Source: DASRDU01 sp035560235
GTDB lineage: Bacteria; Acidobacteriota; Blastocatellia; RBC074
Reading direction: 5' to 3'
Length of the DNA: 64,000 bases
Assembly: GCA_035560235.1 (NCBI GenBank)
Contig: DATMAG010000091.1
Location: forward strand, 4,854-68,853
Every line of letters begins with the position of its first letter. Positions within the stretch are counted from its first letter, which is position 1. The notes under the pieces were generated by a model. It made no database searches. It was not told the DNA's origin and was given only the letters and a program-made list of their open reading frames with translations. Made by a program: the position numbers and the translations under genes. This document shows positions 21,348 through 30,670 of this stretch, piece by piece.

Positions 21348-23414
21348 ATGAAAATGAAGCTTGTCATTTCGTCAGCTCTCGCGCTGCTGCTGGTCACGGT
21401 CGCGCTGGCCGCAGGCGAAAAGCGCATGACCATCGAGGACAGTCTGGCGATTCGCGGTGTCGGCGCGCCGCAGTTTTCGCCCGATGGCAAATGGGTCGCT
21501 TACACGCTTTCAGAATGGGACAGAAAAGAGAACCGCCGCGTTTCGCACATCTGGCTGGCCGCAACTGATGGTTCGCGCAACTTCAGACTCACCGGCGGCG
21601 AGAAAGGCGAAAGCGCGCCGCAATGGTCGCCCGACGGCACGCGGATAGCTTTTCTGGCTGATCGCAGCGCCGCGCCTGCGGCAGCAGCACCGACGGGCGC
21701 ACCGGCAGGCGCACAGATCTGGATTATTCAGGTCGCTGGCGGCGAGGCTGAAAAACTGACTTCAGAAGAAGGCAGTATCTCAGGCTTTCGCTGGTCGCCT
21801 GATGGCAAACGGATCGCTTACGTCATCCGCGATGTCTACAAGGACAAGGCCGAACGCGAGAAACGAAAGAAGGACAAGTTCGACACCATCGTTGTTGACA
21901 GCGATTACCTCTACACGCATTTGTGGACGATCAACGTTGACACGAAGGAGAAGAAGCGAATCACCGAAGGCGCATTCACCGTGGCCGGGCCGCAGTGGTC
22001 GCCCGATGGCAAATGGATCGCTTACACGATGTCGCGCACCGGGGCGCAGGAAAGTTCGTGGACTGATATTTCTGAAGATCGCAACACAGACATCTTCGTT
22101 GTCCCAGGCGACGGCGGCACGCCGCGCCAGCTGACGACCAATCCTGCCGCAGACACCAATCCGCAGTGGTCGCCCGATGGCAAATGGATCGCTTATGCCG
22201 CAAACACCGAGCCGAACTCGTGGGCCGCAAAGACTGACATTCTGATCATCTCGCCCGAAGGCGGCGAACCGCGCAACGTGACGAAGGATTTCTTTGAATC
22301 GGCAGGCTTCGGTCTGAACTGGTCGCCTGATGGAAAGACAATCTATTTCACGAGCGGCGTCGGGATGTATTCGCACATCTTCAGCGCTGCGGTAGCGACC
22401 GGCAAAGTCAGCCCGGTGACGAAAGGCAATCGCAACTACGGCGCGTTCGATCTCTCGAATGACGGCAAATGGCTGGCCTTCACGGTCAACGACAATCGCA
22501 CGTCAGACGACATTCACGTCGCCGCAGTCGGCAGCGAGCAGTCAAGGCAGATCACGAATGCCAATCCGCAACTGAAGGACTTCGCCATTGCTGACACCGA
22601 GGTCATCAAATGGAAAGGCCCGGACAACTTCGACATTGAAGGCGTGCTGGTCAGGCCGCTCGGTTACGTGGCCGGAAAGAAATACCCGCTGATTTTGCAG
22701 ATTCACGGCGGGCCTTACGGCAGATTCAGCGACAGCTACAATTCGCGCGCGCAGATCTGGGCCGCGCTCGGTTACGCCGTGCTGATGCCGAATCCGCGCG
22801 GTTCGACGGGTTACGGTCACGCATTCACAGTGGCCAATGTTGGTGACTGGGGCGGCAAGGATTTCCAGGACATTATGGCCGGAGTGGATGCCGTGATTGC
22901 AAAGGGTGTGGCTGACGCTGACAAATGCGTGGTGATGGGCGGCAGTTACGGCGGCTTTATGACCTTCTGGACGATCACGCAGACTGATCGCTTCAAGGCC
23001 GCCATCGGGCACGCGGCAATCAGCGACTGGTACAGCTTTCACGGACAGAGCGACATTCCGGGCCTGATGGAATATGGTTTCAAGGGCACGCCCTGGACTG
23101 CGACTGAAACTTATCGCAGGTGGTCACCGATGACTTACATTGACCGCGTCAAAACGCCGATTCTGATTACGCACGGCGAACGCGATATGCGCGTCAACAT
23201 TCAGCAGGGCGAACAGTATTACCGCTCGCTCAAAAAGCGCGGCGTCGAAACGGTCTTTCTGCGCTATCCGCGCGAAGGTCACGGCATTCAGGAGCCGAAT
23301 CATCAGATAGATCTGCAGGCCCGTCAGCTTGAGTGGTTCGACAAACACCTCGGCATCACGCGCCAGAAACCGGCTGACGTGAAGGCCGCGTCAGTGACTG
23401 AAAACAGAAAATAA
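21348..23414 (+). CDS. Secreted S9-family prolyl oligopeptidase-type peptidase with PD40 beta-propeller
   Basis: 688 residues with a signal peptide (LVISSALALLLVTVALAAG). The N-terminal half is a propeller built from WSPDGKWIAY-type blades. The C-terminal half is an alpha/beta hydrolase with the nucleophile in GGSYGGFMTFW, Asp in LITHGERDMRVN and His in PREGHGIQEPNHQ, so the triad is complete. It probably trims N-terminal di- or acyl-peptides in the periplasm. AAAGGA precedes the start. A two-codon frame (ATG CTA TGA, 21343-21351) overlaps the start codon and may tune initiation. It is followed by the Tricorn-like and M1 peptidases. Confidence 0.93.
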   Translation: MKMKLVISSALALLLVTVALAAGEKRMTIEDSLAIRGVGAPQFSPDGKWVAYTLSEWDRKENRRVSHIWLAATDGSRNFRLTGGEKGESAPQWSPDGTRIAFLADRSAAPAAAAPTGAPAGAQIWIIQVAGGEAEKLTSEEGSISGFRWSPDGKRIAYVIRDVYKDKAEREKRKKDKFDTIVVDSDYLYTHLWTINVDTKEKKRITEGAFTVAGPQWSPDGKWIAYTMSRTGAQESSWTDISEDRNTDIFVVPGDGGTPRQLTTNPAADTNPQWSPDGKWIAYAANTEPNSWAAKTDILIISPEGGEPRNVTKDFFESAGFGLNWSPDGKTIYFTSGVGMYSHIFSAAVATGKVSPVTKGNRNYGAFDLSNDGKWLAFTVNDNRTSDDIHVAAVGSEQSRQITNANPQLKDFAIADTEVIKWKGPDNFDIEGVLVRPLGYVAGKKYPLILQIHGGPYGRFSDSYNSRAQIWAALGYAVLMPNPRGSTGYGHAFTVANVGDWGGKDFQDIMAGVDAVIAKGVADADKCVVMGGSYGGFMTFWTITQTDRFKAAIGHAAISDWYSFHGQSDIPGLMEYGFKGTPWTATETYRRWSPMTYIDRVKTPILITHGERDMRVNIQQGEQYYRSLKKRGVETVFLRYPREGHGIQEPNHQIDLQARQLEWFDKHLGITRQKPADVKAASVTENRK

Positions 23415-23442
23415 ATTCACAGCCCCGCTTCGGACTGAATAA

Positions 23443-23823
23443 ATGGAACATGGATGGCACGGCTGCAGCGGATCAGGGCGGATGATCTGTGCTGATCTGT
23501 CACATCAGTTTCATCCGTGTTCCATTTGAATTTGAAAGCAATAGAACACGGATGGAACGGATAAGGCGGATAGTTCACGGATCATCCGTTCTGCTCCGTC
23601 GCATCCGTTCTATCCGTGTTCCATTTCGAATTGAAAGCAATAGAACACGGATGGCACGGCTGCAGCGGATCAGGGCGGATGATCTGTGCTGATCTGTCAC
23701 ATCAGTTTCATCCGTGTTCTATTTGAATTTGAAAGCAATAGAACACGGATGGCGCGGACGCAGCGGATCAGAACTGATAATCCGCGCTGATCCGCATTAT
23801 CCGTGTCATCCGCGTTCAATTTC
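23443..23823. repeat. Four tandem copies of a ~98-bp unit
   Basis: Units begin at 23443, 23541, 23640 and 23738, each with ATNGAACANGGATGG and each, except the last, ending in ATTTGAATTTGAAAGCA or a variant. Units 1 and 3 differ at about three positions; units 2 and 4 diverge in the middle. Each unit is an imperfect inverted repeat (GAACACGGATG...CATCCGTGTTC). The array fills the gap between the S9 and Tricorn-like genes and ends just before the AAGGAG ribosome site. Isolated units occur at 7094-7249 and 27123-27306. Confidence 0.93.
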
Positions 23824-23846
23824 TTCCCGACAACAAGGAGCGCCAT

Positions 23847-26800
23847 ATGAAACGTCTCTCAGCACTCACTGCACTCTTTATCCTCACGCTGCCGCTTGCG
23901 GCCTCAGCCCGCGAAGCGAAGCTGGTTCGTTATCCGCATTATCATCAGGGGCGCATTGCCTTTACTTACCTGGGCGACATCTGGACGGCTGATGAAAACG
24001 GGCAGAACGTCAGACGCCTGACCGTGCACAAGGCCCGCGATGTCTACCCGCGCTTTTCGCCTGACGGCAAATGGATTGCCTTTTCATCTGACCGCAACGG
24101 CAACCTGGATGTTTTCATCATTCCGGCTGAAGGCGGCGCGGCAAAACAACTGACCTTTCATTCGGCTGATGACGCCGTGCAGGGCTGGTCGCCCGATTCG
24201 CGTTCGATTCTGTTTGCCTCGCAGCGCGGCGAGGATTTTATGGGCAAACTCTACACCGTCAGCATTGACGGCGGGATGGAACGCAACGCAGGCGCGGATA
24301 TGGGCGTCTGGGCGACTTATTCGCCTGATGGCAGCCGACTGGCAATCAATCGCAAGGGTCAGGTTTACTGGCGCAAATACTATCGCGGTTCCTATCAGAC
24401 CGACGTGACGGTGATGGACATTGCCGCGAAGAAGTTCACCGACGTGACCGATTTCAACGGCATGGACTCGTGGCCGATGTGGAGCCGCGACGGGCATATC
24501 TATTTCGTCAGCGACCGCGACGGCAACGGCCTGACCAACATCTGGCGCGTGCCTGAAAAGGGCGGCAAAGCCGAAAAGGTTTCATCGTTCATGACAGGCG
24601 ACGTGCGCTGGCCCGCGATGAGCGCTGACGGAAAGGTGATCGTCTTTGAGCATGACTTCGGCATCTGGAAGATGGACGTGGCGAGTAAAAAGGTCACGCC
24701 GATCAGGCTCGACATTGCCGCTGAAACGCAGGAGAACCTGACCGAAGTCCGCGACTTCAATTCGCAGGCCGATGATTACGACCTTGCGCCATCGGGCCGC
24801 CGCATAGTCTTTTCGATTCACGGTGAAATCTTCACCGCGCCGGTTGATGAAGGCGATTTGCGGCAGATCACCGACAGCGCGTGGCGTGACAAAGACCCGC
24901 AGTATTCGCCCGATGGCAAATGGATTGCCTTCATCTCTGACCGCAGCGGGCGCGAAGAAATTTACGTCATCGCCGCAGACGGCGCAGGCGAGCCGCAGAA
25001 GATCAGCGACCTGGACGCGCTGAAGTTTTCAATGTCGTGGTCGCCAGATTCCAAAGAACTCGCCTTCACTGCTTCGGACAACAAACTGCGCAAATACAGC
25101 TTCGACACGAAGCAGACGACCGAACTCGCTTCGTCGAAGTACGGCAACATCAGCGCGCCGCAGTGGTCGCCCGATGGCAAATGGCTGGCTTATTCAAAGG
25201 CCGATCAGACGCGCAGCAATGACGTTTACCTGATTCCGTCAGGCGGCGGCGATGAACGCAAAGTGACGTTCGATTCATACAGCGACCTCAACCCGCGCTT
25301 CTCGCCCGATGGCAAAAAACTTTTCTTTGTCCGCAGCGAAGGCTTTGGCGGCGGTGGCGGAGGCCAGCCGTCAGCGCAGATTTATTCGGTTGCGCTCGAA
25401 CATCAGGATCGTGATCCGAACGATGCCGAAGAGCGCGGCGAACAGGCCGAGCAGTCAGATCAGCCCGGCGACATTGCGGCTCGTCGCAACGCGCAGCGCA
25501 ATCAGCCGCCGAAGGAAGTCAACATTGACTGGGCCGGCCTCAAACGTCGCACGCGCCAGGTCACGCGCATGCCGTTTGCGGTTTTCAATTACGCAGTCGC
25601 TCCCGACAGCCGCACGATTGTCTTTGTGACGACTGAACCCGCCACGACGCGCAACGTGCCGGTGATCTATTCGATTCAGGAAGACGGGCGCAGACTCACG
25701 CGCATCACGACCGGCGCGGGTGGCGGCGATGAAGAAGGCGGCGGGCGCGGCGGCTTCGGCGGGTTTGGCGGCGGCATCAGCAGCCTGAACATCACGCGCG
25801 ATGGCCGCACGCTCTTTTTCAGAGAAGGCAGCAGCGTTTATTCAGTGCCGCTTGCGCCTGCCGCTGCCGGGTTTGCCGCAGCCGCAGCAGGCCGCACAGG
25901 CGAAGCCACGCGCCGCCGCATCAACTTCACGGCCAAAGTCAGAATTGACAAGCCTGCTGAATGGGCCGAGATGTTTGATGACGCCTGGCGCACGATGAAA
26001 TATCGCTTCTACGATCCGCAGATGCACGGTTACAACTGGGACGCGATGCGCGTGAAATATCAGCCGCTCGTCGAACACGTCGGTGATCGTCAGGAACTGC
26101 TCAACATCATCAATGAAATGATCGGTGAACTGAACGCCTCGCACACAGGGGCCGCGCCCGGCCCCGGCAGCCGCGAAGGTGCAGTCTCAACCGTTCACCT
26201 CGGCCTTGATCTTGAAGCCGACGATCAGGCCGGGCGTTACAAGGTCACGCACGTTTACGAAGATGGCCCCGCCGACAAGGACTGGGTTAAAGTAAAGAGT
26301 GGTGATTACCTGATCGCCATCAACGGCAAGCCCGTCAAAGCCGGAGACAATTACTGGCAGATGCTCAATCATCGCCTCAATCGCAAGGTTGAAGTGACCT
26401 TCAATAACAAACCCTCCGAAGAAGGCGCGTGGAAGGCGCGCATTGAACCGGTTCCGGTGGCGGCCTTCAGTCAGCTTCGTTATGAACGCTGGGTGAAGGA
26501 GCGGCGCGAGATGGTTGAGAAGGCCTCGGGCGGGCGCATCGGCTACCTGCACATTCAGGCGATGAATCAGCCGAGCCTGCGCCGGTTTGAAAAGGAGCTG
26601 CGCGAGAACCGCGACAAAGAGGCGCTGGTGATTGATCAGCGATTCAACGGCGGCGGCAACATCGAACAGGAACTGCTGGCGATTCTCGTGCAGCGGCAGT
26701 ATCAGATCTGGCAGCCGCGCGGCACTGAACCAACGGGCCGCCCGTTTGCCGGATACTTCGGCCCGAAAGTCGTGCTGCAGAACTGGCGTTCAGCCTCGAA

Positions 26801-27116
26801 CGCCGAAATGTTCCCCGCAGGCTTCCGCGCGCTTGGCCTCGGCAAAACCATTGGCACGCCGACGATGGGCGCAGTCATCGGCACGGGCAGTTATTCGCTG
26901 ATTGACGGCTCAACGGTGCGCACGCCGGGCGTCGGCGTGTTCCTGGCCGATCAGAAGCGGACGAACATGGAAAATTACGGCGTGCAGCCCGACATTCTGG
27001 TTGAAAACACGCCCGAAGATAATCTGGCCGGTAAGGATCGTCAGCTTGAAACGGCAGTGCAGGAGCTGATGAAAGAGATCGGCGCAACAAAGAAATCAGT
27101 CGCTAAACGCGAGTAA
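23847..27116 (+). CDS. Tricorn-like S41 peptidase with PD40 propellers and PDZ domain
   Basis: 1089 residues with a signal peptide (LTALFILTLPLAASA). Two propeller sections of PD40 blades follow (FSPDGKWIAFSSDRNG, YSPDGKWIAFISDRSG). A low-complexity Gly/Gln/Arg linker lies around residues 505-560 and 630-645. The C-terminal core domain has a PDZ (VHLGLDLEADDQAGRYKVTH) and an S41 catalytic region (SASNAEMFPAGFRALGLGK, GTPTMGAVIGTGSYSLIDG). It resembles the archaeal Tricorn protease that degrades peptides to di- and tripeptides, but is exported here. AAGGAG lies 6-7 bases before the ATG. Neighbouring S9 and M1 enzymes suggest a shared peptide-degradation theme. Confidence 0.93.
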   Translation: MKRLSALTALFILTLPLAASAREAKLVRYPHYHQGRIAFTYLGDIWTADENGQNVRRLTVHKARDVYPRFSPDGKWIAFSSDRNGNLDVFIIPAEGGAAKQLTFHSADDAVQGWSPDSRSILFASQRGEDFMGKLYTVSIDGGMERNAGADMGVWATYSPDGSRLAINRKGQVYWRKYYRGSYQTDVTVMDIAAKKFTDVTDFNGMDSWPMWSRDGHIYFVSDRDGNGLTNIWRVPEKGGKAEKVSSFMTGDVRWPAMSADGKVIVFEHDFGIWKMDVASKKVTPIRLDIAAETQENLTEVRDFNSQADDYDLAPSGRRIVFSIHGEIFTAPVDEGDLRQITDSAWRDKDPQYSPDGKWIAFISDRSGREEIYVIAADGAGEPQKISDLDALKFSMSWSPDSKELAFTASDNKLRKYSFDTKQTTELASSKYGNISAPQWSPDGKWLAYSKADQTRSNDVYLIPSGGGDERKVTFDSYSDLNPRFSPDGKKLFFVRSEGFGGGGGGQPSAQIYSVALEHQDRDPNDAEERGEQAEQSDQPGDIAARRNAQRNQPPKEVNIDWAGLKRRTRQVTRMPFAVFNYAVAPDSRTIVFVTTEPATTRNVPVIYSIQEDGRRLTRITTGAGGGDEEGGGRGGFGGFGGGISSLNITRDGRTLFFREGSSVYSVPLAPAAAGFAAAAAGRTGEATRRRINFTAKVRIDKPAEWAEMFDDAWRTMKYRFYDPQMHGYNWDAMRVKYQPLVEHVGDRQELLNIINEMIGELNASHTGAAPGPGSREGAVSTVHLGLDLEADDQAGRYKVTHVYEDGPADKDWVKVKSGDYLIAINGKPVKAGDNYWQMLNHRLNRKVEVTFNNKPSEEGAWKARIEPVPVAAFSQLRYERWVKERREMVEKASGGRIGYLHIQAMNQPSLRRFEKELRENRDKEALVIDQRFNGGGNIEQELLAILVQRQYQIWQPRGTEPTGRPFAGYFGPKVVLQNWRSASNAEMFPAGFRALGLGKTIGTPTMGAVIGTGSYSLIDGSTVRTPGVGVFLADQKRTNMENYGVQPDILVENTPEDNLAGKDRQLETAVQELMKEIGATKKSVAKRE

Positions 27117-27122
27117 CTGAGA

Positions 27123-27306
27123 ATGGAACACGGATGACACCGATGTGGCGGATCAGCGCGGACTGTCCGTGTTGATCTGCCGCATCCGTTCAATCCGCAT
27201 TCCATTTGAAATTGAAAACAACAGAACACGGATGACACGGAAGCAACGGGTCAAAACGGATTATCCGCTTCGATCCGTCGCGTCAGTCTCATCCGTGTTC
27301 GATTTC
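27123..27306. repeat. Two more copies of the ~98-bp unit
   Basis: Units begin at 27123 (ATGGAACACGGATGACACCG) and 27221 (ACAGAACACGGATGACACGG). The first ends ATTTGAAATTGAAAACA, like the ends seen at 23540-23737. They lie between the Tricorn-like stop and the M1 peptidase ribosome site. Confidence 0.88.
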
Positions 27307-27337
27307 AAAGTCTGCCGAAAATTGCGGAGGTTCGTTT

Positions 27338-29506
27338 ATGACCGGCCCCGTCAGAACTTCGCTGCTTGTCCTGCCTGTTCTCGCCTTGTTCCTCACTGTT
27401 CAGCTCAGAGCCGATCCCGCCGCAAAGCCAGTCGTCTGGTACAAAATTGATGCCAGGCTGAAACTCGATGACAAACAGCATCCGGGCATCCTTGAAGCGC
27501 AGGAGCAGCTCATCTGGCTCAATGATTCGCCCGACACGATCAGCGAACTGCAGTTTCATCTCTATCTCAACGCCTTCAGGAACGAGAAGAGCACCTTCTT
27601 CCGCGAATCGGGCGGGCAGCTTCGCGGCGATCAGTTCGAGCCGGGCGAATGGGGATGGATTGACGTGACCTCGATGAAACTGACTGGCGGCGAGGATCTG
27701 ACGAAAAAGATCACCTTCATTCACCCCGATGATGACAACGCTGATGATCAGACAGTCATCAGCGTTCCGCTCAGCCGGCCGGTGAAGCCGGGCGAAAGGA
27801 TCACGCTCGACATCAGTTTCAATGCGCGCCTGCCGCGCGTCTTTGCGCGCACAGGATACTGGGGAACGTTTGCGATGGTCGCGCAGTGGTTTCCGAAAAT
27901 CGGCGTCTGGGAAGCAGTCGGTGAACGCAGACGACAAAGCGCCGGATGGAACTGCCATCAGTTTCACGCAACCAGCGAGTTCTATGCTGATTTCGGCGTT
28001 TACGATGTCACTCTGACGGTTCCGGCAGCTTGTCAGGGCCGGGTTGGCGCAACGGGAAAACTGAAATCAGAGCGCGTCAATGGTGACGGCACTGTGACGT
28101 ATAACTTTTTTCAGGCCGATGTGCATGACTTTGCGTGGACGGCTGACTCGAACTACATCAAAGTCACGCGGCCATTCAAAGCCGATGAATGGGTGAAGCC
28201 CGCCGAGATTGACGAATGGGCGCGGCGGCTCGGCCTGCCTGCTGATCAGCTCAGGCTCAGGGATGTTGAAGTCACACTGCTCATTCAGCCTGAACATCGG
28301 AGCCAGACTGACCGGCACTTTCGCGCCGCTTTCAATGCGATCAAATATTTCGGCCTCTGGTATGGCCGGTACCCTTACGACACGCTGACCATAGTTGATC
28401 CGCCTTACAACGGCCTCGGCGCGGGCGGGATGGAATATCCGACGCTGATTACCGCAGGCACACAGTGGTGGGCGGGCCGCGACCAGAATCCCGAAGGCGT
28501 GATCGTGCATGAATTCGGTCATCAGTTCTGGTACGGACTCGTCGCGACCAATGAGTTTGAGGAATCATGGCTGGATGAAGGCTTCAATACTTACTCGACG
28601 GCAAAGGTGCTGAAGGTGGCTTACGGCCCGGATGTTCTGGCGATGCGCTTTCAGGGCGTGCCCCTGTTTTACCTGCCTGTCGTACTGCCGCATCCGTATG
28701 AAGACCGGCTCGGCACGCTCCAGGGCAGATTCAACGATCCGATACTGACCCCGGCCTGGAAGTTCTACAACTTTCAGAGTTACGCCCTGAATTCATACCC
28801 GCGCACCGGGCTGACGCTGAACACACTGGAACGCTGCCTTGGCGAAGACCTGATGGCGCGGGTGATGCGCACATATCATCAGCGGTGGCGTTACAACCAT
28901 CCGACCTCGCAGGATTACTTCGATGTGGTCAATGAGGTGACGGGGCAGGACTTCACGTGGTTCTTCGATCAGTTCGTCAAAGGCACCGGCACGCTTGATT
29001 ACGAACTGGCCGGAATCAGGAGCGTACAGCCCGGCACCGATGCCGGAATCTATGACCGTGACGGGCAGAAGGTCGAAGTGAAGGAGCCGGAGAATAAGGA
29101 AGAAAACAGGAGCGCTCCTTACGAGAATGAAATTGACGTGCGGCGCGTCGGGGAAGCGTGGTTTCCGGCAGAGTTCCGCTTTACTTTCAGGGATGGTTCG
29201 CAGGTTTCGGCCAGGCCCGTTGCCGTGCGCGCCGGTGTGATCGAGTATCAGCTTGAGGACAGTCGTGACGGCAGACGCTGGACTGAAAGCTGGGCGATCA
29301 AGGACCGCTGGAAGAAGTTCAGATTCACGACCGCATCAGAGTTGCAACTGGCGCAGATTGATCCCGAACAGAAAGTCCTGCTCGATGCAAACCTGACCAA
29401 TAACAGTCGCACTCAGGCGTCAGGCACGAGCGCGGCGGTGCGCTGGACGGCGGGCGCAATGTTCTGGATTCAGGCGATTCTGCAAACCATCAGCGCGCTC
29501 GGCTGA
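27338..29506 (+). CDS. M1-family zinc metallopeptidase (aminopeptidase N-like)
   Basis: 722 residues with a signal peptide (LLVLPVLALFLTVQLRA). The zinc site HEFGHQFWYGLVATNEFEES has HExxH followed 18 residues later by the third ligand Glu, and precedes WLDEGFNTYST. The gluzincin substrate motif GAGGMEYPTLI lies upstream, so the active site is complete. The N-terminal beta domain carries LNDSPDTISELQFHLYLNAF. It probably removes N-terminal residues from peptides in the periplasm. GGAGG lies 7 bases before the ATG. The next gene starts 15 bases downstream, so the two form an operon. Confidence 0.92.
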   Translation: MTGPVRTSLLVLPVLALFLTVQLRADPAAKPVVWYKIDARLKLDDKQHPGILEAQEQLIWLNDSPDTISELQFHLYLNAFRNEKSTFFRESGGQLRGDQFEPGEWGWIDVTSMKLTGGEDLTKKITFIHPDDDNADDQTVISVPLSRPVKPGERITLDISFNARLPRVFARTGYWGTFAMVAQWFPKIGVWEAVGERRRQSAGWNCHQFHATSEFYADFGVYDVTLTVPAACQGRVGATGKLKSERVNGDGTVTYNFFQADVHDFAWTADSNYIKVTRPFKADEWVKPAEIDEWARRLGLPADQLRLRDVEVTLLIQPEHRSQTDRHFRAAFNAIKYFGLWYGRYPYDTLTIVDPPYNGLGAGGMEYPTLITAGTQWWAGRDQNPEGVIVHEFGHQFWYGLVATNEFEESWLDEGFNTYSTAKVLKVAYGPDVLAMRFQGVPLFYLPVVLPHPYEDRLGTLQGRFNDPILTPAWKFYNFQSYALNSYPRTGLTLNTLERCLGEDLMARVMRTYHQRWRYNHPTSQDYFDVVNEVTGQDFTWFFDQFVKGTGTLDYELAGIRSVQPGTDAGIYDRDGQKVEVKEPENKEENRSAPYENEIDVRRVGEAWFPAEFRFTFRDGSQVSARPVAVRAGVIEYQLEDSRDGRRWTESWAIKDRWKKFRFTTASELQLAQIDPEQKVLLDANLTNNSRTQASGTSAAVRWTAGAMFWIQAILQTISALG

Positions 29507-29521
29507 AGGAGAAAGGCCCCG

Positions 29522-30583
29522 ATGATCAGCTCATTTCTGACCGGAATCCGGCAGTCAGTCCGGCAGTGGCAGATGATGGCGCTGCTGCTGACGGCGAGCC
29601 TCCTGTTTGCCGTGCCGGTGGCCGTGCCGGTTTTCTGGCTCGTCTCGCAGACGAGCAGCAGCACACTGGCGGCGCAGCGCATGTTCGCGGACAAAATGGA
29701 TGCGCTGTGGTTGATTGATGTAATCAATCAGCAGTTCACGCGCGCCTCAATTGAAGCGGCCTCAGCGCAGGCCGGGATGCTGATGCTGTTTATGGGCGCT
29801 GGCTGGCTGCTGCTCAATACCTTCTTCGCGGGTGGCATCCTCGAAGTCCTCGGTTCAGGCGACGGGCGGTTCAGTGCGCGGCGCTTCTGGGCGGGCTGCG
29901 GCGCATATTTCGGACGCTTCTTCCGGCTGCTCGTCGTGTCACTGATCTTTTACGGGCTGGCGTACGTCATTTATCTGCTGCTCGGACCGTCAGGCGCTGC
30001 CGCGCATCAGGCGACAGCTTATCAGCCGATTGCCGTTCGCAACTGGCTGGCGAATGCGGCGCTGGCGCTGATGTTCGGTTTCGTCAGTCTGATTTTTGAT
30101 TACGCAAAAATCAGCACTGTCGTTAATGACCGCCGCCGGATGTTTCGTGAAGCAGTCAGCGCCGCGCGTTTTGCGCTGAAGCATTTCCTCAGCGTCTGCG
30201 GCCTGTATTTACTGATTGCGCTCATCGGCCTCGGGTGCTTTGTGCTGTTCGCGTGGCTGCGCAGCGCGGTCACGCAGGCTTCAATGGCGGCAGTGCTGCT
30301 GGCCTTCATTCTCGGACAACTGGCGCTGCTGGCGCGAATCTGGGCGCGGATTACGCATTACGCCGCCGCCCTGGATTTTTATCGCCACCGCCTGCCGCCC
30401 GAAAAGCCACTGAACGTTCCCGCAGAATTCGAACCGCAGAACATTGAGCCTGAGCCGGTGACTGAAGCCGGGATGAACCCAACGCTGGAAGATCTGGAGC
30501 CGGTGGGTACCCCGGCTGCACCGCAACAGAGTCCCGCGGACGAGCTGACCGCTGAAAGTACAATCCCGGAAACTCAGCGTTGA
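29522..30583 (+). CDS. Polytopic membrane protein, unknown function
   Basis: 353 residues with about six hydrophobic spans (for example ALLLTASLLFAVPVAVPVFW, LLVVSLIFYGLAYVIYLLL, VCGLYLLIALIGLGCFVLFA). A hydrophilic Glu/Pro-rich tail follows (EFEPQNIEPEPVTEAG). I see no transporter or enzyme motif. It follows the M1 peptidase by 15 bases with AAGGAGAAAG upstream and is probably co-transcribed with it, so it may assist or localise the peptidase; this is inference. Confidence 0.8.
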   Translation: MISSFLTGIRQSVRQWQMMALLLTASLLFAVPVAVPVFWLVSQTSSSTLAAQRMFADKMDALWLIDVINQQFTRASIEAASAQAGMLMLFMGAGWLLLNTFFAGGILEVLGSGDGRFSARRFWAGCGAYFGRFFRLLVVSLIFYGLAYVIYLLLGPSGAAAHQATAYQPIAVRNWLANAALALMFGFVSLIFDYAKISTVVNDRRRMFREAVSAARFALKHFLSVCGLYLLIALIGLGCFVLFAWLRSAVTQASMAAVLLAFILGQLALLARIWARITHYAAALDFYRHRLPPEKPLNVPAEFEPQNIEPEPVTEAGMNPTLEDLEPVGTPAAPQQSPADELTAESTIPETQR

Positions 30584-30670
30584 GTGTCAGCGTTACATAA
30601 TTTCAGCTGAGAACGATCTGTCCGATTTGACCCACGGCAAGTTTGTCGAACTCTTTCTGAGGAAGGAAGC

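Noticed and set aside
23443..23823. Regularly spaced repeats that could suggest a CRISPR array
   Set aside because: The whole ~98-base unit repeats, including the middle. There are no short constant repeats with unique spacers, and no cas genes are near. It is a tandem fold-back repeat.
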